NCBI GenBank assembly: GCA_022764505.1
Contig: JALEQJ010000053.1
Span: 23,353 to 87,352 of the forward strand
Direction of reading: 5' to 3'
Length of the DNA stretch: 64,000 bases
Source of the DNA: Phocaeicola sp.
Lineage (GTDB): Bacteria; Bacteroidota; Bacteroidia; Bacteroidales; Bacteroidaceae
Position 1 is the stretch's first letter, and every line of letters starts with the position of its first letter. Of this stretch, positions 19,293 through 32,126 are shown piece after piece. The notes beneath the pieces were generated by a model that was not told the DNA's origin, did no database searches, and saw only the letters and a program-made list of their open reading frames with translations. The position numbers were made by a program, and so were the translations under genes.

Positions 19293-20702
19293 TTAGACAT
19301 CATTCCCCGGACGTAGCTGTGCTGCATCATCAAAACAAAGTACAGAGTTGGTCAGTGTAGCCGCTAAATTGCTACCTCCTTTTCTTCCCTCTACAATGAT
19401 TTTAGGTATCTGTGTGAAAGGTTTCACCATATGCTTAGATTCGCAGACATTGACGAAACCTACCGGTGCAGCAATGATGCCTGCAGGCTGAATTTTCTTT
19501 TTACGGATCAATTCGCAAAGTTCTATCAAGGCTGTAGGTGCATTACCAAAAACATACAAGGCTTCCGGGTGCTCTTCTACAGCAACACGCACCCCTGCTT
19601 GTGAACGTGTAATACCCTTTTCTTTCGCCAAGGATATAGTTCTTTCATCATGGAGATAACATTTTACCTCTATCCCCATACGTTGCAAAGCACCTTTACG
19701 AATACCCGATGCAGCCATAGTTACATCTGTAACAATCGTACGTACTCCCCCTACTGTGAGCTTTTCATACATTTGCTGTAGTGCATGGTCATCTATATAG
19801 AGAATATCTTCCATTTGGAAATCTGCCGTAGTATGAATAGCATGAAGCAACGCCCATTTCTTATCTATGCTGATATTAGGATTCTTCAGCTCGCCTGCTA
19901 TAGTACGGAAGCTCTCCATCATAATCTCTTGACCGATGCCTACCCCTTCTTCTTTCTCTACATTACGATAGTAACCACGTGGGGTAATCAACTTATCTTC
20001 GTAAAGATAAGATTGAGAATTTCCTATGATAACTATAGTAAACATATCTATCTCCTCAGGGTCAAATGCACCCAAGGTAGTAGTAACAATCTCCTGCTCT
20101 GCTCTTCCTGCCTGTCTTACATAGCCTACAGGAGTATCCGGGCTACGATGTTCCAAGAACAATTCTTTTAATCTATACAACTGCCAGTACCTGCCTTCGC
20201 TTTTAGGGTTATATATAGCTGTGATAAAATCAGCTTGTGCAGCAGCTATCACACGCGTTTCTATCAGCCTCCAAGGCGTCATAAGATCTGATAAAGAAAT
20301 GACACAAAAGTCGTGTCCGATAGGAGCACCCAACAAAGCTGCAGCTTTTAAGAAAGCACTGATACCCGGCAAAGCCACGATTTCAATATCGCTATTTCTT
20401 TGCTTCTTCATCTCAAAAATAAGAGGGGTCATACCATAGATACCAGCATCTCCGGAGCTGATTACAGCAACACAATGTCCTTCCTCTGCAAACTGGAAGG
20501 CTTGTTCTGCACGAGCCACTTCTCTCTTCATTCCTGTATCTATACACTTCGTACCCGGACGCAGGTATTGTTCTATAAATTGGAAATAGTACTTATATCC
20601 TACTACTATATCGCTTTGTTGCACTGCATTGATCACAGCAGGAGTTATGTCTTCTGGAGAACCAGGACCAAACCCTACTACGAAAATTTTTCCTTTTGCC
20701 AT
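19293..20702 (-). CDS. Fusion: precorrin-3B C17-methyltransferase (CbiH/CobJ) - precorrin-8X methylmutase (CbiC/CobH)
   Basis: N-terminus GKIFVVGFGPGSPEDITPAVINAVQQSDIVVGY, SSGDAGIYGM; C-terminus LLHAIHTTADFQMEDIL, VTDVTMAASGIRKGAL, FGNAPTALIELCEL, PVGFVNVCESK. Confidence 0.93.
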   Translation of the reverse strand: MAKGKIFVVGFGPGSPEDITPAVINAVQQSDIVVGYKYYFQFIEQYLRPGTKCIDTGMKREVARAEQAFQFAEEGHCVAVISSGDAGIYGMTPLIFEMKKQRNSDIEIVALPGISAFLKAAALLGAPIGHDFCVISLSDLMTPWRLIETRVIAAAQADFITAIYNPKSEGRYWQLYRLKELFLEHRSPDTPVGYVRQAGRAEQEIVTTTLGAFDPEEIDMFTIVIIGNSQSYLYEDKLITPRGYYRNVEKEEGVGIGQEIMMESFRTIAGELKNPNISIDKKWALLHAIHTTADFQMEDILYIDDHALQQMYEKLTVGGVRTIVTDVTMAASGIRKGALQRMGIEVKCYLHDERTISLAKEKGITRSQAGVRVAVEEHPEALYVFGNAPTALIELCELIRKKKIQPAGIIAAPVGFVNVCESKHMVKPFTQIPKIIVEGRKGGSNLAATLTNSVLCFDDAAQLRPGNDV

Positions 20703-20708
20703 ATCTAT

Positions 20709-21626
20709 TTAGTCGTTTTCTTGGGCATAATCTGCCTTCTTTTCCATTATTTCATAAAGTTTATATGCTTGTGCAAATTTTATATGCTCAACATATACAT
20801 CTAATATACCACTATATTCTCCCAAACTTTTCAAGAGAACCTCTGTTTTATATCCTGCATTCTCGTACAGTTCTTTCCATTCACCTTGAATATCATTCTT
20901 GGCGTGCTCTCCTGCCACGAACATCAAAGGAATAAGCAAGACCTTATTGTCTTTTGCCGCCTTTACACGTTTCAGTGTTTCTTGGAAAGTAGGATAACCT
21001 TCTATCGTGCCGACGTGAAAATTATGAAGACCTACTTCTTTGAAGGCATAGTCCATCATAGCATAAGCCGCATTTGCGCTTGTATAGGTGCCATGTCCTA
21101 TAGCTACTACTTGTCCAGAATAAGGAATCTCTTGTTTCAGCACTTCGGCCACTTTCAAATAGTCCTCCGGTGCATATAACAAACAATGCCCCAATCTAAT
21201 ATCTGTAAAATGGTCTTGTACTTCGGCTATTTCTTTTCGGATAGCTTCCATCTCTATGCCGTCTATAATATTGCTCGTTTGCACCATTACATACTTATAG
21301 CCTTGTCGTATCAATGCTTGAAAAACCTCTGTGGGTGTCTGCTTCATCACCCCCTTTTTCTTCAATTTCTTTATGACAAGACGTGAACTATACGCTTCGT
21401 AAAAATCCCACTCCGGAAACGCTTCTCTTACACGTTCATTCAGAGTTTCTATCGTTTTCTCACGAGTATCGGTGTGTGTGGTACCGAAATGAATCATAAC
21501 CATAGCCACCTTATCCTGCGCTTGCTTATCTTTTGCAAAGAGAGACGGAACATACTGCTCTTTCTCTGCATACATAGGAAGAGAAAAAAGACACAATGTA
21601 AATAGTAAAGATAGATACTTATTCAT
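20709..21626 (-). CDS. cbiK: Sirohydrochlorin cobaltochelatase-like protein (CbiK family) with N-terminal signal peptide
   Basis: MVMIHFGTTHTDTREKTIETLNERVREAFPEWDFYEAYSS, LLIPLMFVAGEHAKNDIQGEWKE; N-terminus MNKYLSLLFTLCLFSLPMYAEKEQ is a signal peptide. Confidence 0.92.
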   Translation of the reverse strand: MNKYLSLLFTLCLFSLPMYAEKEQYVPSLFAKDKQAQDKVAMVMIHFGTTHTDTREKTIETLNERVREAFPEWDFYEAYSSRLVIKKLKKKGVMKQTPTEVFQALIRQGYKYVMVQTSNIIDGIEMEAIRKEIAEVQDHFTDIRLGHCLLYAPEDYLKVAEVLKQEIPYSGQVVAIGHGTYTSANAAYAMMDYAFKEVGLHNFHVGTIEGYPTFQETLKRVKAAKDNKVLLIPLMFVAGEHAKNDIQGEWKELYENAGYKTEVLLKSLGEYSGILDVYVEHIKFAQAYKLYEIMEKKADYAQEND

Positions 21627-21629
21627 CTG

Positions 21630-23870
21630 TTATTTCTTAAATTTAATCACCACATTAGCAAAGAAAGCACGTCCATGCGTGATAGTTGCATAGTTGTAAT
21701 TGAAAGGACGATTATCTTTGTAATTAAAGATATTTTCTATTCCAAATCCCGGTTCTATGGTAAAATTTCTACAAGAGAAGGTATGTCTGCTACTGATGTC
21801 CCATACAGAGAAAGCAGGAGCTTCATCATAACGTACAGAATAGCGTTTGCCCTGCATACGCCCATTCAGATTGATGGAAAGTCGGTAATTCTTCCAAGTA
21901 TGAGAATAATTGGCAAAGAATGTACCCACGTGTTTTACAGTCTTATCCAATGGTGTATTCTTATCTTTATCTTTCCCATCTACGAAAGCATAAGAAGCTC
22001 CAAAATTCACATCTTTACAAGGATAAAATGTCGCAGAAAGATTAAATCCTTTGATTACCGATCTTGCTACATTATCATATTGCTGTATATCTTTATACTT
22101 GCTCGCATCTATAGGCAGGGTAGCTATCTCCTCTGTAGTCAATCTACGATAATCTATGAGATCTTTTAAGTAATTGATATAGGCATTAGCACTGATGCTG
22201 ACCCATTTTGCATTGTATTCTCCATTCAGTGCGTAATAATTACTTTTCTCTGCTTTCAAATTAGGGTTTTCTAAAACCAATCTACCATTATTATCTGCTG
22301 TAGAATACATTTTAACGAGTTCTGGTGTACGATAGCCACCAGCATAGGATGCACGAAAATTAAAGTTACCTACCTTATACATCAAGGATAGATTTCCCGT
22401 AAAATGACTCTTGAAATTCTCATGATAGATATATCGTACTCCTGCTACGCCTGTCCAATGCTTATTCCATTTATACTCGTTTTGGGCAAAAACAGAAAGA
22501 TTATATATACCTTTTTTTCTATAATCACCCGATGAAGTTTTAATGGTGTACAGTTTATTGAATTCATATTCTGTACCTACGGAAAGTCTGCTCCGATTAT
22601 TGAGCTCAAATATCCCTTTTACTGTAGCATTGTAATATCTAGTACGTTTAGACAGACTGGTGCTACCTTTTTCATTCTTGGGAAGCCCTGTTTTTGAATC
22701 TATATTGTTCCCCATATACACATATTGGGATCTATAGTTGTCCGAATACATATCTGCCTCTATGTAGGAACGCTTATCTATCATATACTTCATTCCGGCA
22801 CCATAAAAGAAACTTTGGTGATCCAAATCATACGTATAAACAAGGTTTCTCTTGATGCTTCCCTTCTTATCTCTCACTTCTTCATAAGCATCTTGAGGAC
22901 GTTCTGTAGTATGATGGTAGAAACCTCCACGAGCATAAACAGAAAGTTTGTCTGTAAAGTGATAGGTAAGTTGCTGGTCTATATTATCACTATAGAAAGG
23001 CATCACCGGCATACGGGCAGTAAACAAGGAGTCTGTGGTAATATCGCTTAGTCTCCACCCATTTCCTGTCATATGCTGATAATTTGTGGTAGAAGAGAGT
23101 TTACCTACATTGGCATCTACATTGATAGACTGGCTAAAGCGTCCCTTGCTACTTACACGAGTATTACTACTCGCTTGAATGGTATTTTTAGGATCATCTG
23201 TGATGATATTTATCACTCCCCCTACAGCATCTGTTCCATACAAAGAAGAAGCTGCACCATTCAGCACCTCTATACGTTTTACATTATCTAAGTTGATACG
23301 CTGATAAGTATCTTCTCCTGTCAGCCTTTTTCCATTTACCAGAATAAGCACATAGTCTTGCCCTACTCCATTCATGGTCATAGAGGTACTGATTCCTGTA
23401 GTAGAAAAAGAGAAAGAAGGATTCAGTCTGGTTAGTGCATCTTCTATCGTAGTGATATTGGCAGCTTTCAGATCCTTGACCGCTATTACAGAAATGGGGA
23501 CAGGACTATCTACCATTTTTCTATGAGTACCTGTACCTGTTACTACTACTTGAGATAAATTATTGTGCGCTTCTTTCATAGCTATCACCAAATCTTTAGA
23601 GTAAGAAGATACAGCATAATGAACAGACTCATAACTCACATGAGTGATACGCAACGTGTGTTTATTTCCACTAAGATTCTTAATGATAAAGATTCCATCA
23701 TTTCCCGTAATGGTTCCGTTAAGACTTTCGTTGATACGAATCGTAGCACCTACGATAGGTTCTTTCGTTTGTGCGTCAATAAGTTTTCCTTGGATAATAC
23801 CATTCTGTGCTACAGCAGTACTCACCATCATACAGCCTATTACAGCTGTAGCCATCTGTTTTTTCTTCAT
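21630..23870 (-). CDS. TonB-dependent outer-membrane receptor, probable corrinoid transporter (BtuB-like)
   Basis: Signal peptide, carboxypeptidase-like regulatory domain (GIIQGKLIDAQTKEPIVGATIRI), plug (IEVLNGAASSLYGTDAVGGVINIIT), C-terminal beta-barrel ending ANVVIKFKK. Directly downstream of a cobalamin riboswitch. Confidence 0.93.
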   Translation of the reverse strand: MKKKQMATAVIGCMMVSTAVAQNGIIQGKLIDAQTKEPIVGATIRINESLNGTITGNDGIFIIKNLSGNKHTLRITHVSYESVHYAVSSYSKDLVIAMKEAHNNLSQVVVTGTGTHRKMVDSPVPISVIAVKDLKAANITTIEDALTRLNPSFSFSTTGISTSMTMNGVGQDYVLILVNGKRLTGEDTYQRINLDNVKRIEVLNGAASSLYGTDAVGGVINIITDDPKNTIQASSNTRVSSKGRFSQSINVDANVGKLSSTTNYQHMTGNGWRLSDITTDSLFTARMPVMPFYSDNIDQQLTYHFTDKLSVYARGGFYHHTTERPQDAYEEVRDKKGSIKRNLVYTYDLDHQSFFYGAGMKYMIDKRSYIEADMYSDNYRSQYVYMGNNIDSKTGLPKNEKGSTSLSKRTRYYNATVKGIFELNNRSRLSVGTEYEFNKLYTIKTSSGDYRKKGIYNLSVFAQNEYKWNKHWTGVAGVRYIYHENFKSHFTGNLSLMYKVGNFNFRASYAGGYRTPELVKMYSTADNNGRLVLENPNLKAEKSNYYALNGEYNAKWVSISANAYINYLKDLIDYRRLTTEEIATLPIDASKYKDIQQYDNVARSVIKGFNLSATFYPCKDVNFGASYAFVDGKDKDKNTPLDKTVKHVGTFFANYSHTWKNYRLSINLNGRMQGKRYSVRYDEAPAFSVWDISSRHTFSCRNFTIEPGFGIENIFNYKDNRPFNYNYATITHGRAFFANVVIKFKK

Positions 23871-23892
23871 GTAAATTTACAAATTAGGCTTT

Positions 23893-24085
23893 CTGACCCC
23901 GGAAAGCATTACACATCTGCCTCGGCAGGTTTCCTGACTTTGCTCATTAAAGAACAACCTTCCCATCTTGCAAACAGTGGCATTCAGTTCTTACGATACA
24001 AGCATTACAGTAGCGGGCACTGTTCCGAACTTTCATCGGATTCCCTTTTATGCAAATAAGAATAGTCTATTTACATCACCGAAAA
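23893..24085 (-). promoter_or_regulatory. Cobalamin riboswitch
   Basis: Minus strand AAAAGGGAATCCGATGAAAGTTCGGAACAGTGCCCGCTACTGTAATGC...GCCACTG...GATGGGAAGG...GTCAGGAAACCTGCCGAGGCAG, the canonical AdoCbl/Cbl aptamer core including the B12 box. Confidence 0.96.
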
Positions 24086-24136
24086 CTTTGACAAAGGTAA
24101 CATTATCTATCAAAAAAGGGAGTGTTTCTCCCCTTA

Positions 24137-24811
24137 TTACTTCACTATTTGATAGACTTGCGACCACTCTTTCTCCAAGCTTTCCATACTGGGTAATAGT
24201 ATATTCGCTCCTTCTTTCATTAAGACTTCATCGGCAATAGGTCCGGTGTTTACAGCTATGGTAAAGATACCTGCATCTACAGCAGAACGAACACCCAATG
24301 GTGCATTTTCTACTACCATCGCCTCATATGGTTTCAAATCCAATTTACTCAAACCCATAAGATAAGGCTCCGGATCAGGTTTTCCATGTTTTACATCGTA
24401 AGCTGTTACCATCAATTCTTGCCTGAATATATTCGGGAAATAATGGTTCAATTTTTCCAGTAGAGAGTGTTGTCCCGATCCTGTAACCAAGATGATTGAG
24501 ATACCCGCTTCTTTTACTTGTTGCAGAAGTTCCAAAGCTCCTTTCATAGGTTCCGCTTCCGGAAGCGCATTAAACAGTCGGCTCTTGGTTTCATAAATGG
24601 CTTGTATTTCTTCTTCTGTAGCTGCGTATCCTCTCTCTCTATGGCTCACTATCTGTATAGTACCGGACGCTGTTCTTCCCTCATGAAGATAAGCCTCTTC
24701 CCTGTTCAGTGTCATACCATGTATCTTCATAGCTTCCGACCAAGCCAAAGAGTGATTTTTCATAGAGTCAAAAAGCACTCCGTCCATATCAAAAAGCATT
24801 GCTTTCAGCTG
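24137..24811 (-). CDS. HAD-superfamily hydrolase (beta-phosphoglucomutase-like)
   Basis: MQLKAMLFDMDGVLFDSMKNHSLAW, LVTGSGQ, KHGKPDPEPYLMGLSKLDLKPYEAMVVENAPLGVRSAVDAGI. Start approximate; the ORF extends to 24940. Confidence 0.9.
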   Translation of the reverse strand, partial: QLKAMLFDMDGVLFDSMKNHSLAWSEAMKIHGMTLNREEAYLHEGRTASGTIQIVSHRERGYAATEEEIQAIYETKSRLFNALPEAEPMKGALELLQQVKEAGISIILVTGSGQHSLLEKLNHYFPNIFRQELMVTAYDVKHGKPDPEPYLMGLSKLDLKPYEAMVVENAPLGVRSAVDAGIFTIAVNTGPIADEVLMKEGANILLPSMESLEKEWSQVYQIVK

Positions 24812-24955
24812 CATTCCGGTATATGTATGACGAGCTATATAAGCAGAAATACTCTCTTTCCAATTATACATAGGATTTGTATTAAAAGCATTTTGAGTTT
24901 TTAAGCTCCTTATGCGGAATCCTAAAAACTCAAAATACATATTTGCTTTATTCTA

Positions 24956-26305
24956 TTATTTCAATCTTTCTTGAATAGCAGCAGATTCTTTTTCATAACC
25001 CGGTTTATTCAAGAGTGCGAACATATTCTTTTTGTACGCCTCTACTCCCGGTTGGTCAAATGGATTTACTCCCAATAAATAGCCACTTATACCACAAGCT
25101 TTTTCAAAGAAGTATATCAGCTGTCCTAAATAGAACTCGTTAAGCTGAGGTACAGAGATACGGATATTTGGAACTCCGCCATCTACGTGTGCTATCTGCG
25201 TACCCAATTCTGCCATCTTATTCACCTCATCTACACGTTTGCCTGCCAAGAAGTTCAGACCATCTAAATTTTCTTCGTCCGATGGTACACGTAATTCTCG
25301 GTTCGTTTCTTCTATGGAAAGTACGGTTTCAAATATGGTTCTCTCTCCTTCTTGAATCCATTGTCCCATAGAGTGCAAGTCTGTAGAGAAGTTCACAGAG
25401 CTGGGGAATATACCCTTGTTTTCTTTTCCTTCGGATTCTCCGTAGAGTTGTTTCCACCATTCCATAAAGTAAGCCAACTTAGGGTGATAATTCACCAAAA
25501 TTTCTATGTTCTTCTTTTCTGCATAGAGTGCATTTCTTACAGCAGCATAAGTAAGAGCCGGATTTTCTGCAAAGCTCTGAGAAGCGCAGATACATTCCAT
25601 TTCCTTAGCCCCTTGTATGATATTATCTATATCAAATCCGGCTATGGCAATAGGAAGCAAACCTACAGGTGTCAATACAGAATAACGTCCTCCTACATTA
25701 TCCGGTATAATATAAGAAGTATAGCCTTCTTTATCCGCAGTAGTACGGGCAGCACCTTTGGAAGCATCGGTAATAGCCACAATCACTTTCTTTGCCATTT
25801 CTTTGCCACGTTGCTCTTCGCATTGTTTTTTCAACAAACGAAATGCCATAGCAGTTTCTGTAGTAGTCCCCGACTTTGAGATATTGATAACTCCAAACTT
25901 TTTGCTTTTCAGGAAAGATTGAAGTTCAAACAAGTAATCTTCACTGATATTGTGTCCTGCATAAACGATAGAGGGAACGCCTGCTTGTCTTTCTTTCAGA
26001 GCTACAAAACTATCGGACAGTGCTTCTATCACGGCACGTGCGCCCAAGTAGCTACCCCCTATACCTGCTACTACTACTACTTCGCAGTTTTCTTGTAATA
26101 CTTTAGCAGTCTGTTTGATGCTTTGAAGAAGTTCTGCAGAAACAGAAGAAGGCAGATGTAACCAACCTAAAAAATCGTTTCCCTTTCCTGTTCCATTTTC
26201 CAACTGTTTCATACACTCCATAGCCGGAGTTGCGTATCCGTCTATGGTAGACTGCGGTACAAAACCTAATACCTTTGAATAGTCTATTTTGATACTTTTC
26301 TTCAT
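24956..26305 (-). CDS. pgi: Glucose-6-phosphate isomerase
   Basis: [64 protein letters not shown]. Confidence 0.95.
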   Translation of the reverse strand: MKKSIKIDYSKVLGFVPQSTIDGYATPAMECMKQLENGTGKGNDFLGWLHLPSSVSAELLQSIKQTAKVLQENCEVVVVAGIGGSYLGARAVIEALSDSFVALKERQAGVPSIVYAGHNISEDYLFELQSFLKSKKFGVINISKSGTTTETAMAFRLLKKQCEEQRGKEMAKKVIVAITDASKGAARTTADKEGYTSYIIPDNVGGRYSVLTPVGLLPIAIAGFDIDNIIQGAKEMECICASQSFAENPALTYAAVRNALYAEKKNIEILVNYHPKLAYFMEWWKQLYGESEGKENKGIFPSSVNFSTDLHSMGQWIQEGERTIFETVLSIEETNRELRVPSDEENLDGLNFLAGKRVDEVNKMAELGTQIAHVDGGVPNIRISVPQLNEFYLGQLIYFFEKACGISGYLLGVNPFDQPGVEAYKKNMFALLNKPGYEKESAAIQERLK

Positions 26306-26317
26306 ACTTTGTATTGT

Positions 26318-27313
26318 TTATCTAAATGAGTCTGTCAATAATTTTATCTCTATAGCAGGCGCTATACGTTCGTACAATATATTGTATACAGCATCTACTA
26401 TAGGCATATTCACGTGTAGTTTCTTGTTTATCTCATGAATACATTTGGTACCATAGTACCCTTCTGCTATCATTTCCATCTCTATTTGGGCACTTTTTAC
26501 AGAGTAACCCTTTCCCACCATTGTACCGAAGACACGATTTCTACTGAAATTGGAATAAGCTGTTACGAGCAAGTCGCCCAAATAAACAGAATCACTGGTA
26601 CAGCGTTCTAAGGGGTGTGCAGTTTGCAGAAAGCGATTCATTTCTTGCAAGGCATTGGATACCAGTACAGCTTGGAAATTATCTCCATACTTCAATCCAC
26701 TGCAAATTCCGGCAGCTATCGCATAGACATTCTTCAATACAGAAGCATATTCTATACCAGCCACATCGGGGTTCACAGATGTTTTGATATAATGCCCTGT
26801 CATTGTCTTAGCCAAGTCTTTCGCTTTGGACAAGTCTTTACAACCAATGGTAAGATAAGATAAACGTTCCAAAGCCACCTCCTCTGCATGACAAGGTCCT
26901 GCTAAGACGGCTATATTTTCTTCCGGTACTTTATAATAACGATGGAGGTAATCCGAAATAATTACATTTTCGTCCGGCACAATTCCTTTTATAGCTGTAA
27001 CTACAAATTTATCAGAAAGTTTCACTTTAAGTTTCTTCAAGTGCGACTTTAGATAAGGAGAAGGCATCACGAGAAAGATAGTATCCGATTCTCGTATTAC
27101 TTTATTGATGTCCGAAGAGAAGTTGATACGATTGATGTCAAACCTCACGCTCGTCAAATAAGCCGGATTATGCCCCAATCGCATAAATTCCTCTATTCTA
27201 TCATCTCTGCGCATATACCAGTTGATAGATGGGGTTTGTTCCAATATCATCTTGGCGATAGCTGTAGCCCAGCTTCCGCCACCGAGTATTGCAATTTTTC
27301 CCGGAAATGCCAT
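26318..27313 (-). CDS. gpsA: Glycerol-3-phosphate dehydrogenase [NAD(P)+]
   Basis: [58 protein letters not shown]. Confidence 0.95.
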   Translation of the reverse strand: MAFPGKIAILGGGSWATAIAKMILEQTPSINWYMRRDDRIEEFMRLGHNPAYLTSVRFDINRINFSSDINKVIRESDTIFLVMPSPYLKSHLKKLKVKLSDKFVVTAIKGIVPDENVIISDYLHRYYKVPEENIAVLAGPCHAEEVALERLSYLTIGCKDLSKAKDLAKTMTGHYIKTSVNPDVAGIEYASVLKNVYAIAAGICSGLKYGDNFQAVLVSNALQEMNRFLQTAHPLERCTSDSVYLGDLLVTAYSNFSRNRVFGTMVGKGYSVKSAQIEMEMIAEGYYGTKCIHEINKKLHVNMPIVDAVYNILYERIAPAIEIKLLTDSFR

Positions 27314-27324
27314 AATATCGTCTT

Positions 27325-29049
27325 TTAGAGATTACCGATCCACGTATTTACTTCGTCTACTGTAGGGTTGGTGAGTTCCAATTTATATTTTTTATTTACT
27401 CCACAGATGTCTTGATGTAATTTCTGCGGATTAACATTCTTCATATCCTCTACCAAATTATAACCTGCTTTTTGCAGTACGGGAACCCATACTTCCGGCA
27501 CACCTATCGCTGTAAATTTAGAAACGCTGTCTTTAGGAGTTACTTTTTCCGGGCGCATTTGTGGGAAGAAGAGCACCTCTTGAATAGCCATTTGACCGGT
27601 CAGAAGCATCACCAATCTATCCATACCGATACCCAAACCCGATGTAGGAGGCATACCATATTCCAAAGAGCGAACAAAGTCTTTGTCTATCAACATCGCT
27701 TCATCGTCTCCCTTCTCGCTCAGCCTCATTTGTTCCTCAAAACGTTCCAACTGGTCTATAGGGTCATTCAATTCTGAGTAAGCATTGCAAAGCTCCTTCC
27801 CATTGACCATAAGTTCAAAACGTTCTGTTAATTCCGGATTATCACGATGCTTCTTGGTAAGAGGAGACATTTCTATAGGATAATCTGTTATAAAGGTAGG
27901 CTGTATATAGTTTCCTTCGCAGAATTCTCCGAAGATTTCATCTATCAACTTACCTTTTCCCATAGTCTCGTCTACTTCCAATTTCAGTTTCAGGCATACT
28001 TCACGTACTTGTTCTTCGTTCATACCTGTGAGATCATAGCCTGTAAACTCTTTGATAGAATCCAGCATAGTAACACGCTTATACGGAGCTTTCAGATTGA
28101 TGATATGATCTCCTACTTTCACTTCTGTAGTACCGTTTACGTCCAAACAGATTTTCTCTATCATCTGTTCAGTCATCTCCATCATCCAGTTATAATCCTT
28201 GTAAGCCACATAAAGCTCCATACAGCTAAATTCCGGATTGTGCGTACGATCCATTCCTTCATTTCGGAAGTTCTTACCTATTTCGTAAACACCATCAAAT
28301 CCACCTACAATAAGACGTTTCAGGTAAAGTTCTGTAGCTATACGCATATACAAAGGCATATCCAGTGCATTGTGATGGGTGATAAATGGGCGAGCTGCAG
28401 CTCCTCCTGCTATAGACTGCAAGATAGGAGTTTCTACTTCCATATATCCGCGCGCATTGAAAAACTCTCTCATAGAGTTAAACACCTTAGTACGCTTGAT
28501 AAATATATCTTTTACATCTTCATTTACTACCAAGTCTACATAACGCTGGCGATAACGCAGTTCCGGATCATCAAACTTATCATAAGCTACGCCATCTTTA
28601 TACTTGACAGAAGGCAGAGGTTTCAGAGATTTAGACAAGAGAGTAAGTTTCTCTGCGTGTACAGAAATTTCTCCCATTTGGGTGCGGAAGACAAAACCTT
28701 CTATACCTATAAAATCTCCCAAGTCCAATAACTTCTTAAAAACTACATTGTACAAATTTTTATTTTCCTCCGGACAAATATCATCACGAGTGATATAGAC
28801 TTGTATTCTGCCTTTCATATCTTGAAGTTCTACGAAAGAGGCTTTTCCCATCACACGGCGAGACATCATACGCCCTGCTATCACCACCTTGCGTACAGAA
28901 GTATCGTCTTTGAATTCTTCTTTTATGTCAGTAGAGTAAGCATTTACCTTATATTCTGCTGCTGGATATGGGTCTATACCCATAGTGCGCAATTCATTCA
29001 GACTCCCTCGTCTGATTATTTCTTGTTCACTTAGTTCTAATAAATTCAT
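27325..29049 (-). CDS. lysS: Lysyl-tRNA synthetase (class II)
   Basis: [90 protein letters not shown]. Confidence 0.96.
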   Translation of the reverse strand: MNLLELSEQEIIRRGSLNELRTMGIDPYPAAEYKVNAYSTDIKEEFKDDTSVRKVVIAGRMMSRRVMGKASFVELQDMKGRIQVYITRDDICPEENKNLYNVVFKKLLDLGDFIGIEGFVFRTQMGEISVHAEKLTLLSKSLKPLPSVKYKDGVAYDKFDDPELRYRQRYVDLVVNEDVKDIFIKRTKVFNSMREFFNARGYMEVETPILQSIAGGAAARPFITHHNALDMPLYMRIATELYLKRLIVGGFDGVYEIGKNFRNEGMDRTHNPEFSCMELYVAYKDYNWMMEMTEQMIEKICLDVNGTTEVKVGDHIINLKAPYKRVTMLDSIKEFTGYDLTGMNEEQVREVCLKLKLEVDETMGKGKLIDEIFGEFCEGNYIQPTFITDYPIEMSPLTKKHRDNPELTERFELMVNGKELCNAYSELNDPIDQLERFEEQMRLSEKGDDEAMLIDKDFVRSLEYGMPPTSGLGIGMDRLVMLLTGQMAIQEVLFFPQMRPEKVTPKDSVSKFTAIGVPEVWVPVLQKAGYNLVEDMKNVNPQKLHQDICGVNKKYKLELTNPTVDEVNTWIGNL

Positions 29050-29194
29050 TGTAAATATATTTCGTCTTATCTTGCAAAGATACAACAAAAGCCTATGAGA
29101 CTATACACTTTCTTCTATTATCCTTCAAAAAAACATAAGATTACAGTGTATTTACCATACTTGAGAATAACATCTCTTCCTAAACGACAAACTA

Positions 29195-29593
29195 CTACGA
29201 CTTACGCTTCAGAAACAGAGGCAGAATCCACAGAGCAAACCCTGTAGCCAAAAACACACCTATGATATTGAATGCCAAATCCAGCCAGTCTCCACTCCTA
29301 TATGTTGTAAAATAGGTTTGTGCCAATTCCATACCTCCACTAAATAATATAGGACAACAGACTGCTCCTATCCACCCGTGCCACATAGGGAGAACTTCCC
29401 TTCTTCTATTCAACAAAAATTCAAACCACAGCGTGAAAGAAATTCCTCCATACATCAAAAAATGCACAAGCTTGTCTGCACCCTCAAATAAGGGTAGCGC
29501 AGTTGCTATTTGAGGTGGACGAAACAATGACAAATAAGTTACTACAAGGATAATAGAGATAGAAAATGGGTATCTTTTTATATAGGTAAGCAT
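29195..29593 (-). CDS. VanZ family membrane protein
   Basis: Hydrophobic; GADKLVHFLMYGGISFTLWFE, SGDWLDLAFNIIGVFLATG typical of VanZ-like proteins. Confidence 0.8.
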   Translation of the reverse strand: MLTYIKRYPFSISIILVVTYLSLFRPPQIATALPLFEGADKLVHFLMYGGISFTLWFEFLLNRRREVLPMWHGWIGAVCCPILFSGGMELAQTYFTTYRSGDWLDLAFNIIGVFLATGFALWILPLFLKRKS

Positions 29594-29719
29594 AATTTTG
29601 TTTTGGCGCAAAGATAACATCTCAAACAGGCTTTTTCGTCGTTCAAACTTTTGTTTATAGTCTTTTAACCAGACACAGCATTTTGTTTATTCCTTTAGCC
29701 TTATACATAGCTATCTTAT

Positions 29720-29815
29720 AATACTATAAACCTGCATCGAAGTTCACATAAACCGTGTTTGGGTTTATATCAACCTCTATGAAAGTTTATATAAACTTCG
29801 GCACGAAATAAAGAT
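29720..29815. repeat. Intergenic GTTTAYATAAAC array, about 22-bp period (upstream of gyrB)
   Basis: Units at 29742 (GTTCACATAAAC), 29763 (GTTTATATCAAC) and 29785 (GTTTATATAAAC), plus a degenerate unit near 29720; shared flank CACGAAATAAAGATT. Confidence 0.8.
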
Positions 29816-29932
29816 TAAAAATACAGATAAGGCATTTTTCCACACACGCCATACCTATCTTTAATATACCGCACAAGTACCCATTTCGTATTTTTAGCAA
29901 TAGAAAATAATTTCATATAGGCTTTTTTTTCG

Positions 29933-29940
29933 TATCTTTG
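29933..29940 (+). promoter_or_regulatory. gyrB -7 promoter element
   Basis: TATCTTTG (TAnnTTTG), 26 bp before the gyrB ATG. Confidence 0.6.
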
Positions 29941-29962
29941 AAGCCATTATAAAGTATCATAA

Positions 29963-31930
<1,968 letters not shown>

Positions 31931-31947
31931 TAGTTTTTCTATATACC

Positions 31948-31986
31948 ACAGCGGGGATAGTCGTTACAGCAGACTGTCCCCGCTGT
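31948..31986 (+). terminator. Terminator downstream of gyrB
   Basis: ACAGCGGGGATAGTC...GACTGTCCCCGCTGT. Confidence 0.7.
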
Positions 31987-32126
31987 TTCTACATAAAACC
32001 AAGAAAAGTAAATAGGGAATATCCTATAATGAAATAGGACAATTTCATAGAGCTACGGTATTTTACCTCTTATATTTGTACCATAAAATAAAAGAGTAAG
32101 ACAACACATCAATACAATATATAATT

